From Cristatella mucedo (Eukaryota; Bryozoa; Phylactolaemata; Cristatellidae), in assembly GCA_009760855.2 (NCBI GenBank), contig WPIO01000017.1:5791001-5855000 (forward strand): a stretch of 64,000 bases of DNA, read 5' to 3'. The notes beneath the pieces are model-generated. The model was not told the DNA's origin. It ran no database searches and saw only the letters and a program-made list of their open reading frames with translations. The stretch's first letter is position 1; every line of letters begins with the position of its first letter. Positions 19,801 through 28,282 of the stretch are shown here, piece after piece. A program made the translations under genes and the position numbers.

Positions 19801-22091
19801 GGTCGCGGTTTGAGTCCTGCAGTGGGTGATTTCTTTATTGTACACTGCAAGCAGGGCAGTGATAGCCGTTAAGCCTCCTCGGCCTATGTAAATGAGACCG
19901 TTGAAAAAATGAAGTGAGCTCTTGAACTGTCTGGTGTTCGATAAGGAGCCGCTGAAGGTTTTTTCACTGGATCGTAGGATGAGGACAAATGGCCATGTAT
20001 TTAAAGACCATTCTATATTCAATATGTAATAATGACCATTGAAGTCTAATAACAATTGAAGTCTTGACTACAAGACCTGTCACATCTCTGCTACTGCATA
20101 TTTAGCTTAACTTTCGAATTGTCATGCCTTATGTACTCAGGATAAGACGTCTGTTATCCCAACCACTGGTCCGAAAACTTAAGGCAACCTGGTTTTTTCT
20201 CATTGAATCCTATACGTCGAATTCTCTCAACTCTCTTGCTGCATATATTGATGACATCCGCACAGGGACGGCAGCAAACTTTCTTAAATTGACTGATGAT
20301 AAAATCAACTTACTAGTTTTGGGCAAACCAAGTGTGATTCAGATATTGGAAAGATGACGGTCAAAATCGGCTCTGCTAGCGTATCTTCTATTGAATCTGC
20401 ACGAAATATAGGTGTTAAGGTTTTAAGTGACCTTTCATTAGACGACCACGTCAGCTCCGCAGTCAAGTCTGGCTACTTTCAGCTACACGACATTGCCAGA
20501 ATTCGGGCTTGCTTAGACAGAATACTACCTCTAAATTGGTCCATGCATTTGTGACATACATCCCATCTTGACTTCTGTAACTCACTGCTTGCTGGCCTAC
20601 CAGCCTGTGCACTCAGGCGTTAACAGCTGGTGCACAACTCTGCAGCTAGACTTGTCTGTCGTGAGCGTCACAGTTGCCTCATCACACCACTTCTCGCCGA
20701 CCTGCACTGGCTCCCGGTCAAGCAATTCATCGACTTCAAGGTTCTGACACTCACTTTGAGGTTTCTTCATTCTCTGGCTCCAGCCTACATAGCAGATCTA
20801 CTCCCCACCAGGCTCACCGTCGTACTACCTGCTTTTCGGAATCTAATCGTTTACCTATACCTCGTACAAACCTCACATCCTTGACCCCATTTAGAAAGAA
20901 ACTAAAAAGGCATATATTTATCACAGCATGTAGTGGATCTCTTGTGATTCGACCTTTATGTGCTTATGCGTGCTGACACTATGCATGCTGCCACTAACCA
21001 TATTTACATGCTCACCCTGTGCATGTCACCCACCCCTAACCATGTTATTCTTGTGGTTTAGTGACCATGCTACCACTAACCATTCAATCGTGCTTTGCAG
21101 CAAATGTAAAGTACACTGAAAGAGATTGAGTTTTCTGAGGGCACTATATCAAATGTGCTGTTATTATTATTATGCTAGATTTCGAAAAGCGGAAGGTAGG
21201 ATGATTGGCCTGGTGGGGGAATAAATCTGATGGATAGGCTGGAGCCGAAGAAGGAAGGGACCTACAAGTCAGTGACAAAACCTTGAAGTCGATGCGTTGC
21301 TTGACTGGGAGCCAGTGCAGGTCGCAAGAAGTGGTGTGATGTGGCAACTGCGATGCTCGTGACAGATAAGCCTAGCTGCAGTTTTGCATCAGCTGTAAGC
21401 GCCTTATTGCACATGCCGGTAGGCCAACAAGCAGTGAGTTACAGAAGTTAAGACGGGTAGGAATTCACTTTTGAAAATTTGCTAAAATATTGTATATTCT
21501 TTTCTGGCGCTGCTGGCTTTATCGAGATGGTTGAGCACCGCTCAGAGCCTCCAGCTGCCCTGCTAGGCTGCTACCTGCATCTGCAGAATTTTCCAGAGCA
21601 AAATTTCGTGTAATGAAATTTTGTGACCTGTCGTTCGTAGATGCGATTGTCTTAGCCATTGCATTTCCTTCACAGAATATTCCTACTTTCTGTTTGCTTA
21701 CTCGTTGTTGCTTTGTTTACTTACCTGCACCAATGACTTTCAGAATTGTTCATCATATGCAATACTGTAGATATAAAGTACCTGCTTTTATGCCATGTAG
21801 GGTTGCCAAATTCATATCGTGGATGAGATCCAGAGAAATGCCCTCTACATTGGCGCTGCAGCAATAGCATTTGCCTTGATCCAGGTAAGCATTGGGATAC
21901 ATTCGTGAATCGGTGCATCGCATGCCCACCCATTCGACTGAGTTCAACGGGGTTGGTTCGCAGCTTTTTCGTGGCATCTGGGCATGGCTGTGTCAGCTCA
22001 TTTATTACTCTCTTTTTTTACGTTTCAGGTGATTGGTATAACTCTGGCACTTTGCCTGACTTGTCGCTCTGGCAAAGGCTTCCTTGTCTAA
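5122..22091 (+). CDS. Tetraspanin (five in-phase coding exons; first exon missing)
   Basis: Tetraspanins are four-pass plasma- or endosomal-membrane proteins that organise partner proteins into microdomains. Joined exons 5122-5310, 11362-11535, 16019-16099, 21801-21884 and 22029-22091 are all phase 0 and give 196 residues plus stop. They contain the second half of TM1, a short first loop, TM2 ending GCIGAIKENR, TM3 (FVVIVVALLIAEIVVGALAI), a large loop with MQQNLQCCGVSGPSDW, PTSC and GC cysteines, TM4 and a short tail ending CRSGKGFLV. Four loop cysteines (CC, C, C) would form two disulfides. The loop is only about 70 residues, short for the family. The start codon and roughly 20 N-terminal residues were not found and are probably on an exon before 5122 or outside the window. 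I cannot assign a subfamily. The gene is convergent with ODAD2. Confidence 0.9.
5601..6420 (-). mobile_element. Degenerate LINE fragment, third family (C)
   Basis: The fragment starts at an AAT-type microsatellite tail (5601-5630) followed on the minus strand by a CTAGGAGTACTAC / AAGGTGCTTTACA block reminiscent of the family A tail. Further in come decayed equivalents of the LINE C-terminal region, including a plus-strand GAGTTTTGCATCAG block near 6295. That block also occurs in family A, where it encodes the LMQNSAARL region on the minus strand. No intact frame remains. Confidence 0.5.
6484..7162. mobile_element. Non-autonomous DNA transposon with TTCGCG/ATCGCGG-rich ends
   Basis: The left end reads CAGTCGTCCCTCACTACTTC followed by CGCGCTTCGAC and TATCGCGG. 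The right end, read inward, is CAGCCGACACTCGTTTATCG followed by CGGC. The terminal ~16 bases match imperfectly as inverted repeats. The ~680-bp interior has no coding capacity. Such CGCGG-rich ends are common in animal cut-and-paste MITEs, but I cannot name the superfamily, and the target duplication is not clear by eye. Confidence 0.5.
7345..7450 (+). mobile_element. SINE family S2 (tRNA-like head, LINE-like tail)
   Basis: A degenerate box-B-like GGGATTGAGCCC is followed by GCATATGTGAAATACCTG and a tail (TAGAGATCAAGTTCTCTTAG then GGTGCTATATAAATG) that copies the 3' hairpin of LINE family A. An AT-rich microsatellite follows. Confidence 0.5.
8524..8723. mobile_element. SPIN-like hAT MITE, copy 1
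   Basis: The element spans 8532-8715 (184 bp). Its ends are CAGTGGTTCTCAACCTTCC and, in reverse complement, CAGCGATTCTCAACCTTTGG, with internal GGTCTTAGGCGACCCCTGTG and GGGGTCGCGACC blocks. These are hallmark end sequences of the SPIN family of hAT transposons as I remember them. Flanking 8-mers GTCCAACC and GTCTAACT match at 6 of 8 positions, as expected for an aged 8-bp hAT target duplication. No transposase is encoded. It lies in a tetraspanin intron. Confidence 0.82.
9925..10010 (-). mobile_element. LINE family A tail fragment
   Basis: On the minus strand, a decayed hairpin tail (TAAAGTGCCTAGAAAGAGAG ... CTCTCAGAG) ends in an AT-rich simple tail at about 9930-9958. It is too short to carry coding sequence. 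Confidence 0.45.
10120..10165. repeat. 23-bp tandem duplication
   Basis: Two adjacent copies of GAGYGTCCTTTACTGAAGTA+TAT differ at one base (C versus T). Intronic. Confidence 0.85.
11068..11172 (+). mobile_element. SINE family S2 copy
   Basis: A degenerate tRNA-like head is followed by ATAAATGTAAAGCACCTGG, ATAGAGATTAAGTTCTTATC and GATGCTATACAGATG with a short ATTATATT tail. It lies about 190 bp before the TM3 exon of the tetraspanin gene. Confidence 0.5.
11362..11535 (+). CDS. Tetraspanin exon: TM3 and start of large loop
   Basis: The acceptor is TTGCTGTTACAG and the donor AACCTG|GTAAGC. The 58 codons give TM3 (FVVIVVALLIAEIVVGALAI) followed by TYHNQAEKLVQDVLLSSM and a segment ending AWDDMQQNL. 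Joining this to the next exon restores the family-typical 'Q..L.CCG' spacing. Confidence 0.9.
12456..12505. repeat. Exact 25-bp tandem duplication
   Basis: Two identical adjacent units, TCAGGCTAAGCACCGTACTA+TCTGC, lie inside a decayed LINE A fragment. Perfect identity suggests a recent slippage or unequal-exchange event. Confidence 0.92.
12873..13041 (-). mobile_element. tRNA-derived SINE family S1
   Basis: Read on the minus strand, the head GGTGAGCCGTGATGGCACAC is followed by box-A-like TGGCACACTAGG and a perfect box B, GGTTCGATTCC, the internal RNA polymerase III promoter. The body CGCCACTGCAAGCGGTGGTG, the conserved CAAAAAGAGGCTGTTTAATC and an A/T-rich tail follow. The tRNA-like head has lost a good cloverleaf. 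At least four clear copies occur in the window. Confidence 0.85.
13180..13435 (+). mobile_element. LINE family B 3' fragment
   Basis: Matches the end of family B: an ACTGCTACTT...CTTGCTGCATC stretch, a 'GACTCAGCAATGC' block, the CTTAGGCTGTGAAGGCACTG block, then GCTTTTGTAAAGCTATAGTC and a GGAGATACATAATAAATA terminus. The element has no intact frame. Confidence 0.6.
13984..14090 (-). mobile_element. SINE family S2 copy
   Basis: On the minus strand, a tRNA-like head (TGGTTTGGCCCAGTGGTTAA, with a degenerate box A) runs into GTGCCTGAATAGAGATTAAG and a GCTCTTTTAGGGCACTAT tail. The tail is homologous in layout to the family A LINE terminus. Confidence 0.6.
14966..15172. mobile_element. SPIN-like hAT MITE, copy 2, exact 8-bp TSD
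   Basis: The element spans 14974-15164 (191 bp). The left end is CAGTGGTTCTCAACCTTCTT and the right end, in reverse complement, CAGCGGTTCTCAATCTATG. It is flanked on both sides by the identical octamer AGTTAGTG (14966-14973 and 15165-15172), the 8-bp target duplication expected of hAT elements. Internal GGTCTTAGGCGACCCCTGTG is shared with copy 1. No coding capacity. Confidence 0.92.
15578..15641. repeat. 32-bp tandem duplication
   Basis: Two adjacent near-identical units (GTTWAACTGCTGTAATCTAG + TTATTAGAGAAA) in a tetraspanin intron. Confidence 0.85.
16019..16099 (+). CDS. Tetraspanin exon: CCG motif of the large loop
   Basis: The acceptor is TTTTTGTTTTCAG and the donor CTTGAG|GTAACT. The 27 codons contain QCCGVSGPSDWTDR, the signature CCG and a conserved Trp, then LLPTSCEANLE with the third loop cysteine. 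The exon carries an internal GTAAGT at 16031-16036, which looks like a cryptic 5' splice site directly after the CCG codons. Confidence 0.92.
16630..16826. repeat. GT/TG microsatellite
   Basis: Interrupted TGTGTTTG and TGTCTG units at 16630-16735 lead into a pure (TG)n run from about 16737 to 16826. It can form Z-DNA. The frames with Cys-Val or His-Thr repeats here are artefacts. Confidence 0.97.
17838..18791 (-). other. Possible decayed transposase-like region with HTH-like peptide
   Basis: Two minus-strand frames look more protein-like than chance. One, at 18791-18480, contains NSKREIAQRLKISDGTVRAK, a helix-turn-helix-like pattern seen in transposase and resolvase N-termini. The other, at 18032-17838, contains NLDEFFQGFEKLLRANSYRN. 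They cannot be joined by eye and no terminal repeats were found. It may be a dead DNA transposon or a chance reading. Confidence 0.22.
19749..19915 (+). mobile_element. Degenerate tRNA-derived SINE
   Basis: A plus-strand box-B-like GGTTTGAGTCC at about 19807 is followed by TGCAGTGGGTGATTTCTTTA and CTGCAAGCAGGGCAGTGATA, the same order as in the S1 SINE body. The head and tail are too diverged for exact borders. Confidence 0.55.
20216..21173 (+). mobile_element. LINE family A copy (5' truncated)
   Basis: Frames 20124-20357, 20354-20554 and 20630-20884 give successive pieces: SLNSLAAYIDDIRT, KIGSASVSSIESARNIGV, SDLSLDDHVSSAVKSGYFQL, then QNSAARL-like HNSAARLVCRERHSC and LLADLHWLPVKQFIDFKV. The 3' UTR hairpin and TTATTATTATTAT tail end it at 21173. 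Stops and frameshifts kill it. Confidence 0.88.
21174..21456 (-). mobile_element. Inverted LINE family A internal fragment
   Basis: Starting at the very end of the plus-strand copy's tail, the sequence reads family A on the minus strand (DLHWLPVKQRIDFKVLSLT in 21347-21144). It lacks the LINE's own 3' UTR, so the two pieces lie tail-to-tail with the inverted piece internally truncated. Confidence 0.75.
21801..21884 (+). CDS. Tetraspanin exon: last loop cysteine and TM4 start
   Basis: The acceptor is TTTTATGCCATGTAG and the donor ATCCAG|GTAAGC. The 28 codons read GCQIHIVDEIQRN, containing the family-typical Gly-Cys before TM4, then ALYIGAAAIAFALIQ. The frame differs from the longer open frame over the same bases, but only this one keeps phase with its neighbours. 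Confidence 0.93.
21885..22028 (+). other. Short last tetraspanin intron (144 bp)
   Basis: Begins GTAAGC and ends TTTTTTTACGTTTCAG, a strong pyrimidine tract and acceptor. Confidence 0.9.
22029..22091 (+). CDS. Tetraspanin terminal exon: TM4 end and tail
   Basis: Twenty codons, VIGITLALCLTCRSGKGFLV, then TAA at 22089-22091. The membrane-proximal cysteines (LCLTC) are typical palmitoylation positions in tetraspanins. The last residues, FLV, resemble a C-terminal hydrophobic PDZ-type ligand, which is an inference only. Confidence 0.93.
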   Translation: MIGITLALCLTCRSGKGFLV

Positions 22092-22268
22092 GACTATGAT
22101 AGCCCGTGGAAGATTGCAAACGCGAAGTGTTAGGCTGCACCTTTTAGCCCATAAACCTGCGATCATTTCATGCAGCTTATTTTGTGTCCTGTCATTGCTG
22201 TTGAATTCTTAACAACTATAATATATGCTTTTCCACATACCCGTGCTTGTATTGAATATTGATATTCT

Positions 22269-22274
22269 AATAAA
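22269..22274 (+). terminator. Poly(A) signal of the tetraspanin gene
   Basis: AATAAA lies 178 bp after the stop codon and is followed by a TTTGTGTGTAG GU-rich element about 20 bp downstream, the usual layout of a cleavage and polyadenylation site. Confidence 0.85.
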
Positions 22275-22726
22275 GGGATTGAAATCTCCTTTGTGTGTAG
22301 AAAAGTGTGAATGTTTGGTGCATCATCGGTCATGCTAGTCCTGCAGTTTTCTGACAGGTTATCTCCTATCACGGTACGTTTAGTCCTGCCATTAAACCGT
22401 GTCAAATCCATCGGCCAACCCTTACCTTTAGTTCCTGTGCACCTACTAGGCAGAGCGTGGCACTTACTGATTATTGAAACTGTTGCATTCCCTAACTTGG
22501 CGGTGCTTAAAGCAAAACTGTCACATGCTATTTATATACAATACAATATAATATACAATAAGCTATAATATAATATACAAGGCCGGCTACGTAAGATAGT
22601 CTGGCAGTTGGGATCCAGACTTGGCATTGGAGCTGGCCTGAGCTCAAGGCCACAGAGCCGTTGGTGTGCATCCTAGTCGCCGGTATACTGGTCTACATTA
22701 TGGATACGGACTTGATACGCTAACGT

Positions 22727-22897
22727 ATGAGCACTCTCTTCGTCGCTACCATGCTCCTGCTACTGCCGGCGTACCTGTGTACGTTTGTGTGGCACCTACA
22801 AGTAACTAGCGATGCTAGAAGGTTCAGACCTCATCAGTATTCGTTGCGTGTTGCGGCTGAGACTAACACCATTACGAGTGCTGTATTTTCGGCTTAG
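22727..22897 (+). CDS. Small ORF with signal-peptide-like N-terminus (56 codons)
   Basis: The ATG at 22727 opens a frame that begins with Met-Ser and a hydrophobic core, STLFVATMLLLLPAYLCTFV, then a polar part ending before TAG at 22895. The base composition is more GC-rich than the surroundings. No family is recognised and no transcript evidence is visible. It may be an exon, a pseudogene fragment or chance. Confidence 0.2.
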   Translation: MSTLFVATMLLLLPAYLCTFVWHLQVTSDARRFRPHQYSLRVAAETNTITSAVFSA

Positions 22898-23700
22898 TTC
22901 TGACTGGACGTGGAAGCCGTATAGCACGTTCGTAACACAGCCAGCTAATGCCCAGCCCTCATCTGCCACTGCGACAGCATGTCTGCTTGACCTGTTCCAT
23001 TCAATGAAACTGGCTTCCATAACTGCTTGAGCTTCAATGCTGCTGGTTCTCCTGTGACTTAACCCTTCCCTGGAACCATGCTAAGCTTGGCCCAGATGTG
23101 CTCTGCAGTCGCCGGTAACAGCAGGCATAATCGTTGCACTTGGTGCCAAAACTTCGTAATTGTATGCACATTCACACTCATTCGCACACCAGACTCGAGT
23201 GCTTGTGGCAATGTCAAGTCAGGGCTTTGTAGTCCTATGGCAAACACGTCTATTGCTCGATCGGCAGATGGGCACCAGAGCCCAAAACCGGAGGCTTGCT
23301 GCTCGAGGCCTAGTTTTTCTGCTTTCAGCCCCATTGGCCGCCGACCTCGGGTAGCTCTGCATTTTAACGTCTACCGATCCCTTTTTATTGCTGACTGATG
23401 ACTGCTGTTGGCTATCGAACTTTCTGAACCGAAGAGGATTCTGTGGATTAACCCATCACTTTAGTGTTACTATCTCAACGGAATTTACTTTTGCATCAAG
23501 CATACTTGAAAAGAAACCCAACGATTTGTCAGCATCGTGTGCAAAAAGGCATTTGAGCTAGTGGCAGAATCGTGGGTAGTAGTAGGCCACCACACTGCAT
23601 CAAAGGTAGTATGGGCCTGAGCTTGTGAGACTATGCGAGACTAGTGCTAGGCTTGGGCAGGTGCTGGTAAAAAAAAAGGCTAGGTACACGGTAACTGCTG

Positions 23701-24270
23701 CCACTTGTGACTTAATGCCGGTCAAGAAACGGATTGACTTCAAGGTTTTGTCGCTCACTTTTAGGTCCCATCATTCTATGGCTCCAGCCTATCTCTCAGA
23801 TATACTATCCCATCAGGCCAAGCATCGTACCACCCGCTTTTCGGAATCCAACAGTCTGCAAATACCTCGTACAAACCTTTAATCCTTTGGAGACCGTGCA
23901 TTAAGTTCGTATGCTCCCAAAGCCTGGAGCTCCCTCCCGACCTGCGTCAGAACATCCCCTGAACTGACCACATTTAAAAGGAACTTAAAAAATACACCTA
24001 TTAAGGACAGCATTTAGTGGGCCCCTGTGATTCGTCCTTGATTTGCTTATGCGTGCTGACACTGTGCATGCTGCGACTAACCACATTCGCATGCTGACCC
24101 TGTGCATGTCACCCCTAAACATATTATTCATTTTGTTTGTTTTTCAAGCATGATTTTACTTACCATTTAAATGCATTTTCCTTTGCAGCAAATGTAAAGC
24201 CCCTAGAAAGAGATTAAGTTCTCTGAGGGCGCTTTATCAAGTGCATTATTATTATTATTACTATTATTAT
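23701..24270 (+). mobile_element. LINE family A 3' part
   Basis: Begins within the LHWLPVKQ region (VKKRIDFKVLSLTFRS at about 23720-23770), continues through APAYLSD and SFGD-type blocks, the 3' UTR with GTGCTTATGCGTGCTGACAC, the hairpin tail and an ATT microsatellite (24247-24270). Confidence 0.88.
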
Positions 24271-26804
24271 GCTTTTTCAGCCTTTTCCGTCGTATGAGCT
24301 GGCACTCCGGCCCACTTCACATTTTGCATATAGAGAAGAGACTTGATCCTGTTGCTCAGATCTGTGTCATTGACTTTGATGAAGGCACGATCGGGAGACA
24401 GAATAATGGTAGTCCTACGATTGGCACAAGCATATCAGCCTGATATCAATGTGAAGTGCAAATATTCTGATGCAAATAAATCTTATTTAATGGACTGCCT
24501 GAGCCAGCCACCATAGATTAGATGCATCATTGGCAGTGCCGCAATAATTCCAAACTTTTGTTATGATACATTGGCAGTCAGAACCAGTAACTTGTATGAG
24601 TTTATAGGCATGGTAATATGAGCATCCTTGTCTAAGTGCATCCGAGGAGTCATGCAAGGCCTGTATTGCTGCCGCTGCTGTCTGATACTGCATACTAGAG
24701 TTAAGGAGAACGATTGGAAATTGATGAGCTGCTTCAGTGAAAGCTAGTATGGAGTTTCTCAAGCAACAAAACCTGTGCACGTTATGAGATAGCCAAAACA
24801 GCCTTCTGTCGTCAAATCGCATCAACTGGTGGGAAGACCTCCAGGGCAGGTATGGTCGACCTGCTGGATTGCTCTAATTGTCAGTCGTGCAAGGAAGGAC
24901 TAGCAGTTTGGCTTATCATGCCGTGGGTCGCTGAGGTAGATAACCATCCAGCCCCTTAACAACTTTGCCCCTAGCGGATTTAAAAATTACCGTTCAAAGT
25001 CTAGGCTAACGTTTCTCAGATAGGATGTCCTGTCCACCGTATGGCTCTCTAGGAATACACTCGAGGGGAGCGGGCACTAGAGGGAGGAGTTCCAAATGTA
25101 GTGTCAATGCTACAGCGAGAAGAAGACACAAAGAGAAAAAGGCAGAAACTTAGTTGGCCGAGAAAGGTAGACTAGGACGTACATGCGTGATTTGACCTTG
25201 AATTTTCTTACATGGTACCTCACGTGTATATACATATATATCTTCGAAAACTGGTATTTATGTCTACGGAATTCGCGTACGCCAACGTTCTTTGGCTTGA
25301 ATCAGTTTGATACGAGTTGCCGTTTGTTGTTTCCTATGCTCTCCAGCGTTTTCATGCTAGTCTTGCTACCTATGTTGTGTTAATAGCTCTAGGTTACCAA
25401 TTAAGCTCCGCATTGCAGTGCATTTAATTTCCATCATTTTTTGACACTGTGCACATTTTGAACTCACATTCTGCAGAGATGGGTTACTTTAGTACTTAAG
25501 AGCCACTGAATGTGTTTAGTCATCTTCTTCAGATTTAGACCAATGCTTCAACTGGCTATTATTTAAATAAGGGACCCGAGTCATTAATCGATGCAGGCAG
25601 ACAGTAGGTTTTTGGCTTAGTATTTCCTTGCGTGCTCCATAACGCTACCAACCTCCGGTTGCTACCATTGCTGCATAATCGGAAAAGTAGCCGCATATAC
25701 CTTCGACTTGTTGCTAGATTTCTCTAAATTGGGCTACAAATCCTTAGCCATAAGTGAACCTGACCATAAAATCGTCAGTAATATGCAGCCACAAGCAGTA
25801 TTTCAGTCCTGATTGCATAGAGAGTGTGGCGGAGATGTCTCTGCAAAACTCACTCAATTTATCTCAGGCCTCTTGAGTTTCTGTGCATTAAAGGTCGATT
25901 GAAGACATTTTGCTATTTTCACTTTGCAGCTATGGTAAAATGCGTACAACTGACTGACGAACTCACAGGATTCCAAATGCGTGTGCAAAAAAAGTTTATT
26001 AATCATAACAGGAAATCGTGATTATTATAACTACAGTACGAAAGGTTTTCACAGTCGCTGTTGTCTGGGTCTCGTCGGGGGCCAGTTTCGCTTAATCCGG
26101 AGTAACACAATTGAAGCCAGGGCCAATTATCTATTTAACTGGGACGAGCGCAGTCGCGAAAGTGGCAAAAGGTTTCATAGTTTCCTTATTGGCAGCTTTG
26201 CAGTTGCACGGCAAATTTCCATCGTGTATAATCCTACGCACCGAGTATCGGTATCTAGTCAAAGGCATGGGACCTGCTGGTGCTAGTCAATATAAGTCAC
26301 CTAGCAATTTAACATTTGTCTCATTGCTTCTAGACCTAGTTGAAGGTGCAGCTCTTGTGAACTCCGGTCTCCCTGAGTCTCCACTTCCTGTCCCTGAACT
26401 ACACTCGGTTTCAAGGTGTCAGCCTCCTGTTGAACATATACTTTGAATCGGTGGTCCTGCTCATATTTTTGAGCACCATCGTAGGTTATAATGTCCTTTC
26501 CCACCGAACGAACATGGAAAGAGTAGACTTTCCCTTATCACTGATGCTGCTGTTGGTAAATAAGAGCGAAGAATGAATTAATTTAACCAAATAATTAACC
26601 TAGAAAAACTATGCACATCCTTTGAGCCGCCGGACCATTCAAAAGCAACTCACTACTTAAAAGAAATTCGGTAGGTGAAGGGATGCTTACGTATATAAGT
26701 ATATGTAGTGCATGCGAGCATGCATGTGTGAGTTTCCTATTTGCGGGTGTATACGTTTGTTTCTATATACGGGGTCAATGTACATATATATGTGTATATG
26801 TGCG

Positions 26805-26975
<171 letters not shown>

Positions 26976-26984
26976 ACAATTTCC

Positions 26985-27275
26985 AAATACAGAGCGGCTG
27001 GATGCCGCTTGCCATGGGACTGTTCGGTTAGCGGTGCAGGGAGCGAGCCGGCATCCGGCCAGCGATCCTCGGGAGGGCCCTGGTGCAACGGGCTTTCCAT
27101 TGGGAGTTTGGATGAACCCGGATGCCCGACAGACCTGCCGAACGAGTGCCTTAGCGTACCTTCTCAAGAGGGACAGTGCAGCCACGGCAACGCAGCCGGT
27201 GGGGCCCAGGGCACTGGCGGGCGAGCCGGCGAACGCTGCTGCAGCTGCTCCAAGCAACAATCTGCGAGTTCTGAC
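26985..27275. other. GC-rich block trapped between two microsatellites
   Basis: About 290 bp of clearly GC-rich, high-complexity sequence sits between the (AT)n and the (GA)n runs, in otherwise AT-rich DNA. All forward frames stay open for long distances, but none matches a family I know. It could be a retro-inserted fragment or an exon of an unknown gene. Confidence 0.4.
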
Positions 27276-27304
27276 GAGAGACAGAGAGCGAGAGAGCGAG
27301 AGAG

Positions 27305-27389
<85 letters not shown>

Positions 27390-27403
27390 GAGAGAGAGAG
27401 AGA
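27275..27403. repeat. GA microsatellite
   Basis: Near-perfect (GA)n of about 120 bp with a few interruptions (GAGCGA, GAGGGA). A polypurine run of this length can form triplex DNA. Confidence 0.97.
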
Positions 27404-27719
27404 ATTTGCGCGCGAGCGTGCACTTCAGGGTATACGATTAGCACTATTAGCACGACTATCCTCCGCCCTACCTCTTAGCCCCTCCCACCTATCAAATCCG
27501 CCTTTTTTCTGACCTTCGTTGCCTGATTCGATGTCGACCAGAGATTTGTGGCACCCCGCTCGTTAGCCCACAGCAGCGAAAACCACGAAAGTTATGCAAC
27601 GCTCGCATTAGCCTCGCCGGAGGGCAAACTCCGTTCCGTGAATAGCGACTCGCGAAACTCGAGGCCGACGACCGAGGCGCCATAGCGGAGGCAGCCAATA
27701 CGAGCTTTTCGCGAGCGTG

Positions 27720-27782
27720 AGCACTCTCTCTGAGGGTGCTATAACAAGTGTATTATTAGTACTCACTATTATTATTATTATT
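27720..27782 (+). mobile_element. LINE A tail remnant
   Basis: CACTCTCTCTGAGGGTGCTA followed by TAACAAGTGTATTATTAG and ATTATTATTATT resembles the final bases of the family A LINE or its SINE partner. Confidence 0.5.
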
Positions 27783-28009
27783 TGAATCGCTTCGTCTTAT
27801 TTTTAGTGAGATCAACTCGATCTTATCTTGGTTTGTCTCAGACTAAGGTCATTATTACGAAGTCATCGAATTTTTCCAGGTATCCTTGCTGAAAGTGTCG
27901 CGGTCATGGCAGCTGGGAAGCAAGCTGAGCGTTCGGCCATTCGCTCATTCTATCGGCTCAGTTATTAGTCTGCTGCAAGGGCAGCGTAGCAGACATAGTA
28001 CATTTATTT

Positions 28010-28282
28010 TCATTCGATTGTGGGTTTGAACTCCTCGAGACGCTCTTGCATAGTTGTAGCAGTTAACTTCTGATCACACAAAATTCTGTCTGACAGGAAA
28101 GTGAAGACCTGTTTTGTATCTTCGGTCAGCTTCGAGGCGCGGTCAGACATTTCAGGGGTTTCAGCTCCACCTGGTGGCTCAGTACCTTGTCCTGGCCCGG
28201 GCCAGTCTCGCCCGCTGCTACAGAAGCAACAGCTCGGCTGAAGCTTTGACCTTAGCGTCGCGATTGCCTTAATTGGATTCAC
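28010..28282 (-). CDS. Possible terminal exon of an unknown gene
   Basis: A minus-strand frame ends at TGA (28012-28010). The last ~70 residues look protein-like and include EMSDRASKLTEDTKQVFTFL and CDQKLTATTMQERLEEF. A pyrimidine-rich TTGCTTCTGTAG at about 28230 could be its 3' splice site, and AATAAA on the minus strand (28008-28003) follows the stop almost immediately. No upstream exon was identified and the family is unknown. It may instead be a retrocopy fragment. Confidence 0.33.
   Translation of the reverse strand: MNPIKAIATLRSKLQPSCCFCSSGRDWPGPGQGTEPPGGAETPEMSDRASKLTEDTKQVFTFLSDRILCDQKLTATTMQERLEEFKPTIE

Larger units (their letters stand above)
16100..21800 (+). other. Tetraspanin intron (5.7 kb)
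   Basis: Holds a GT microsatellite (16630-16826), a possible decayed transposase-like region (17.8-18.8 kb, minus), a decayed SINE (19749-19915), a LINE A copy (20216-21173) and an inverted LINE A piece (21174-21456). The stretches 16830-17800 and 18800-19740 show nothing recognisable. The direct junction of the flanking exons is in phase and yields SCEANLE|GCQ, so no further loop exon is required. Confidence 0.7.

Noticed and set aside
23059-23398. Overlapping 91- and 106-codon frames on opposite strands
   Set aside because: No family recognised, no splice sites preferred on either strand; two mutually antisense open frames suggest composition rather than coding.
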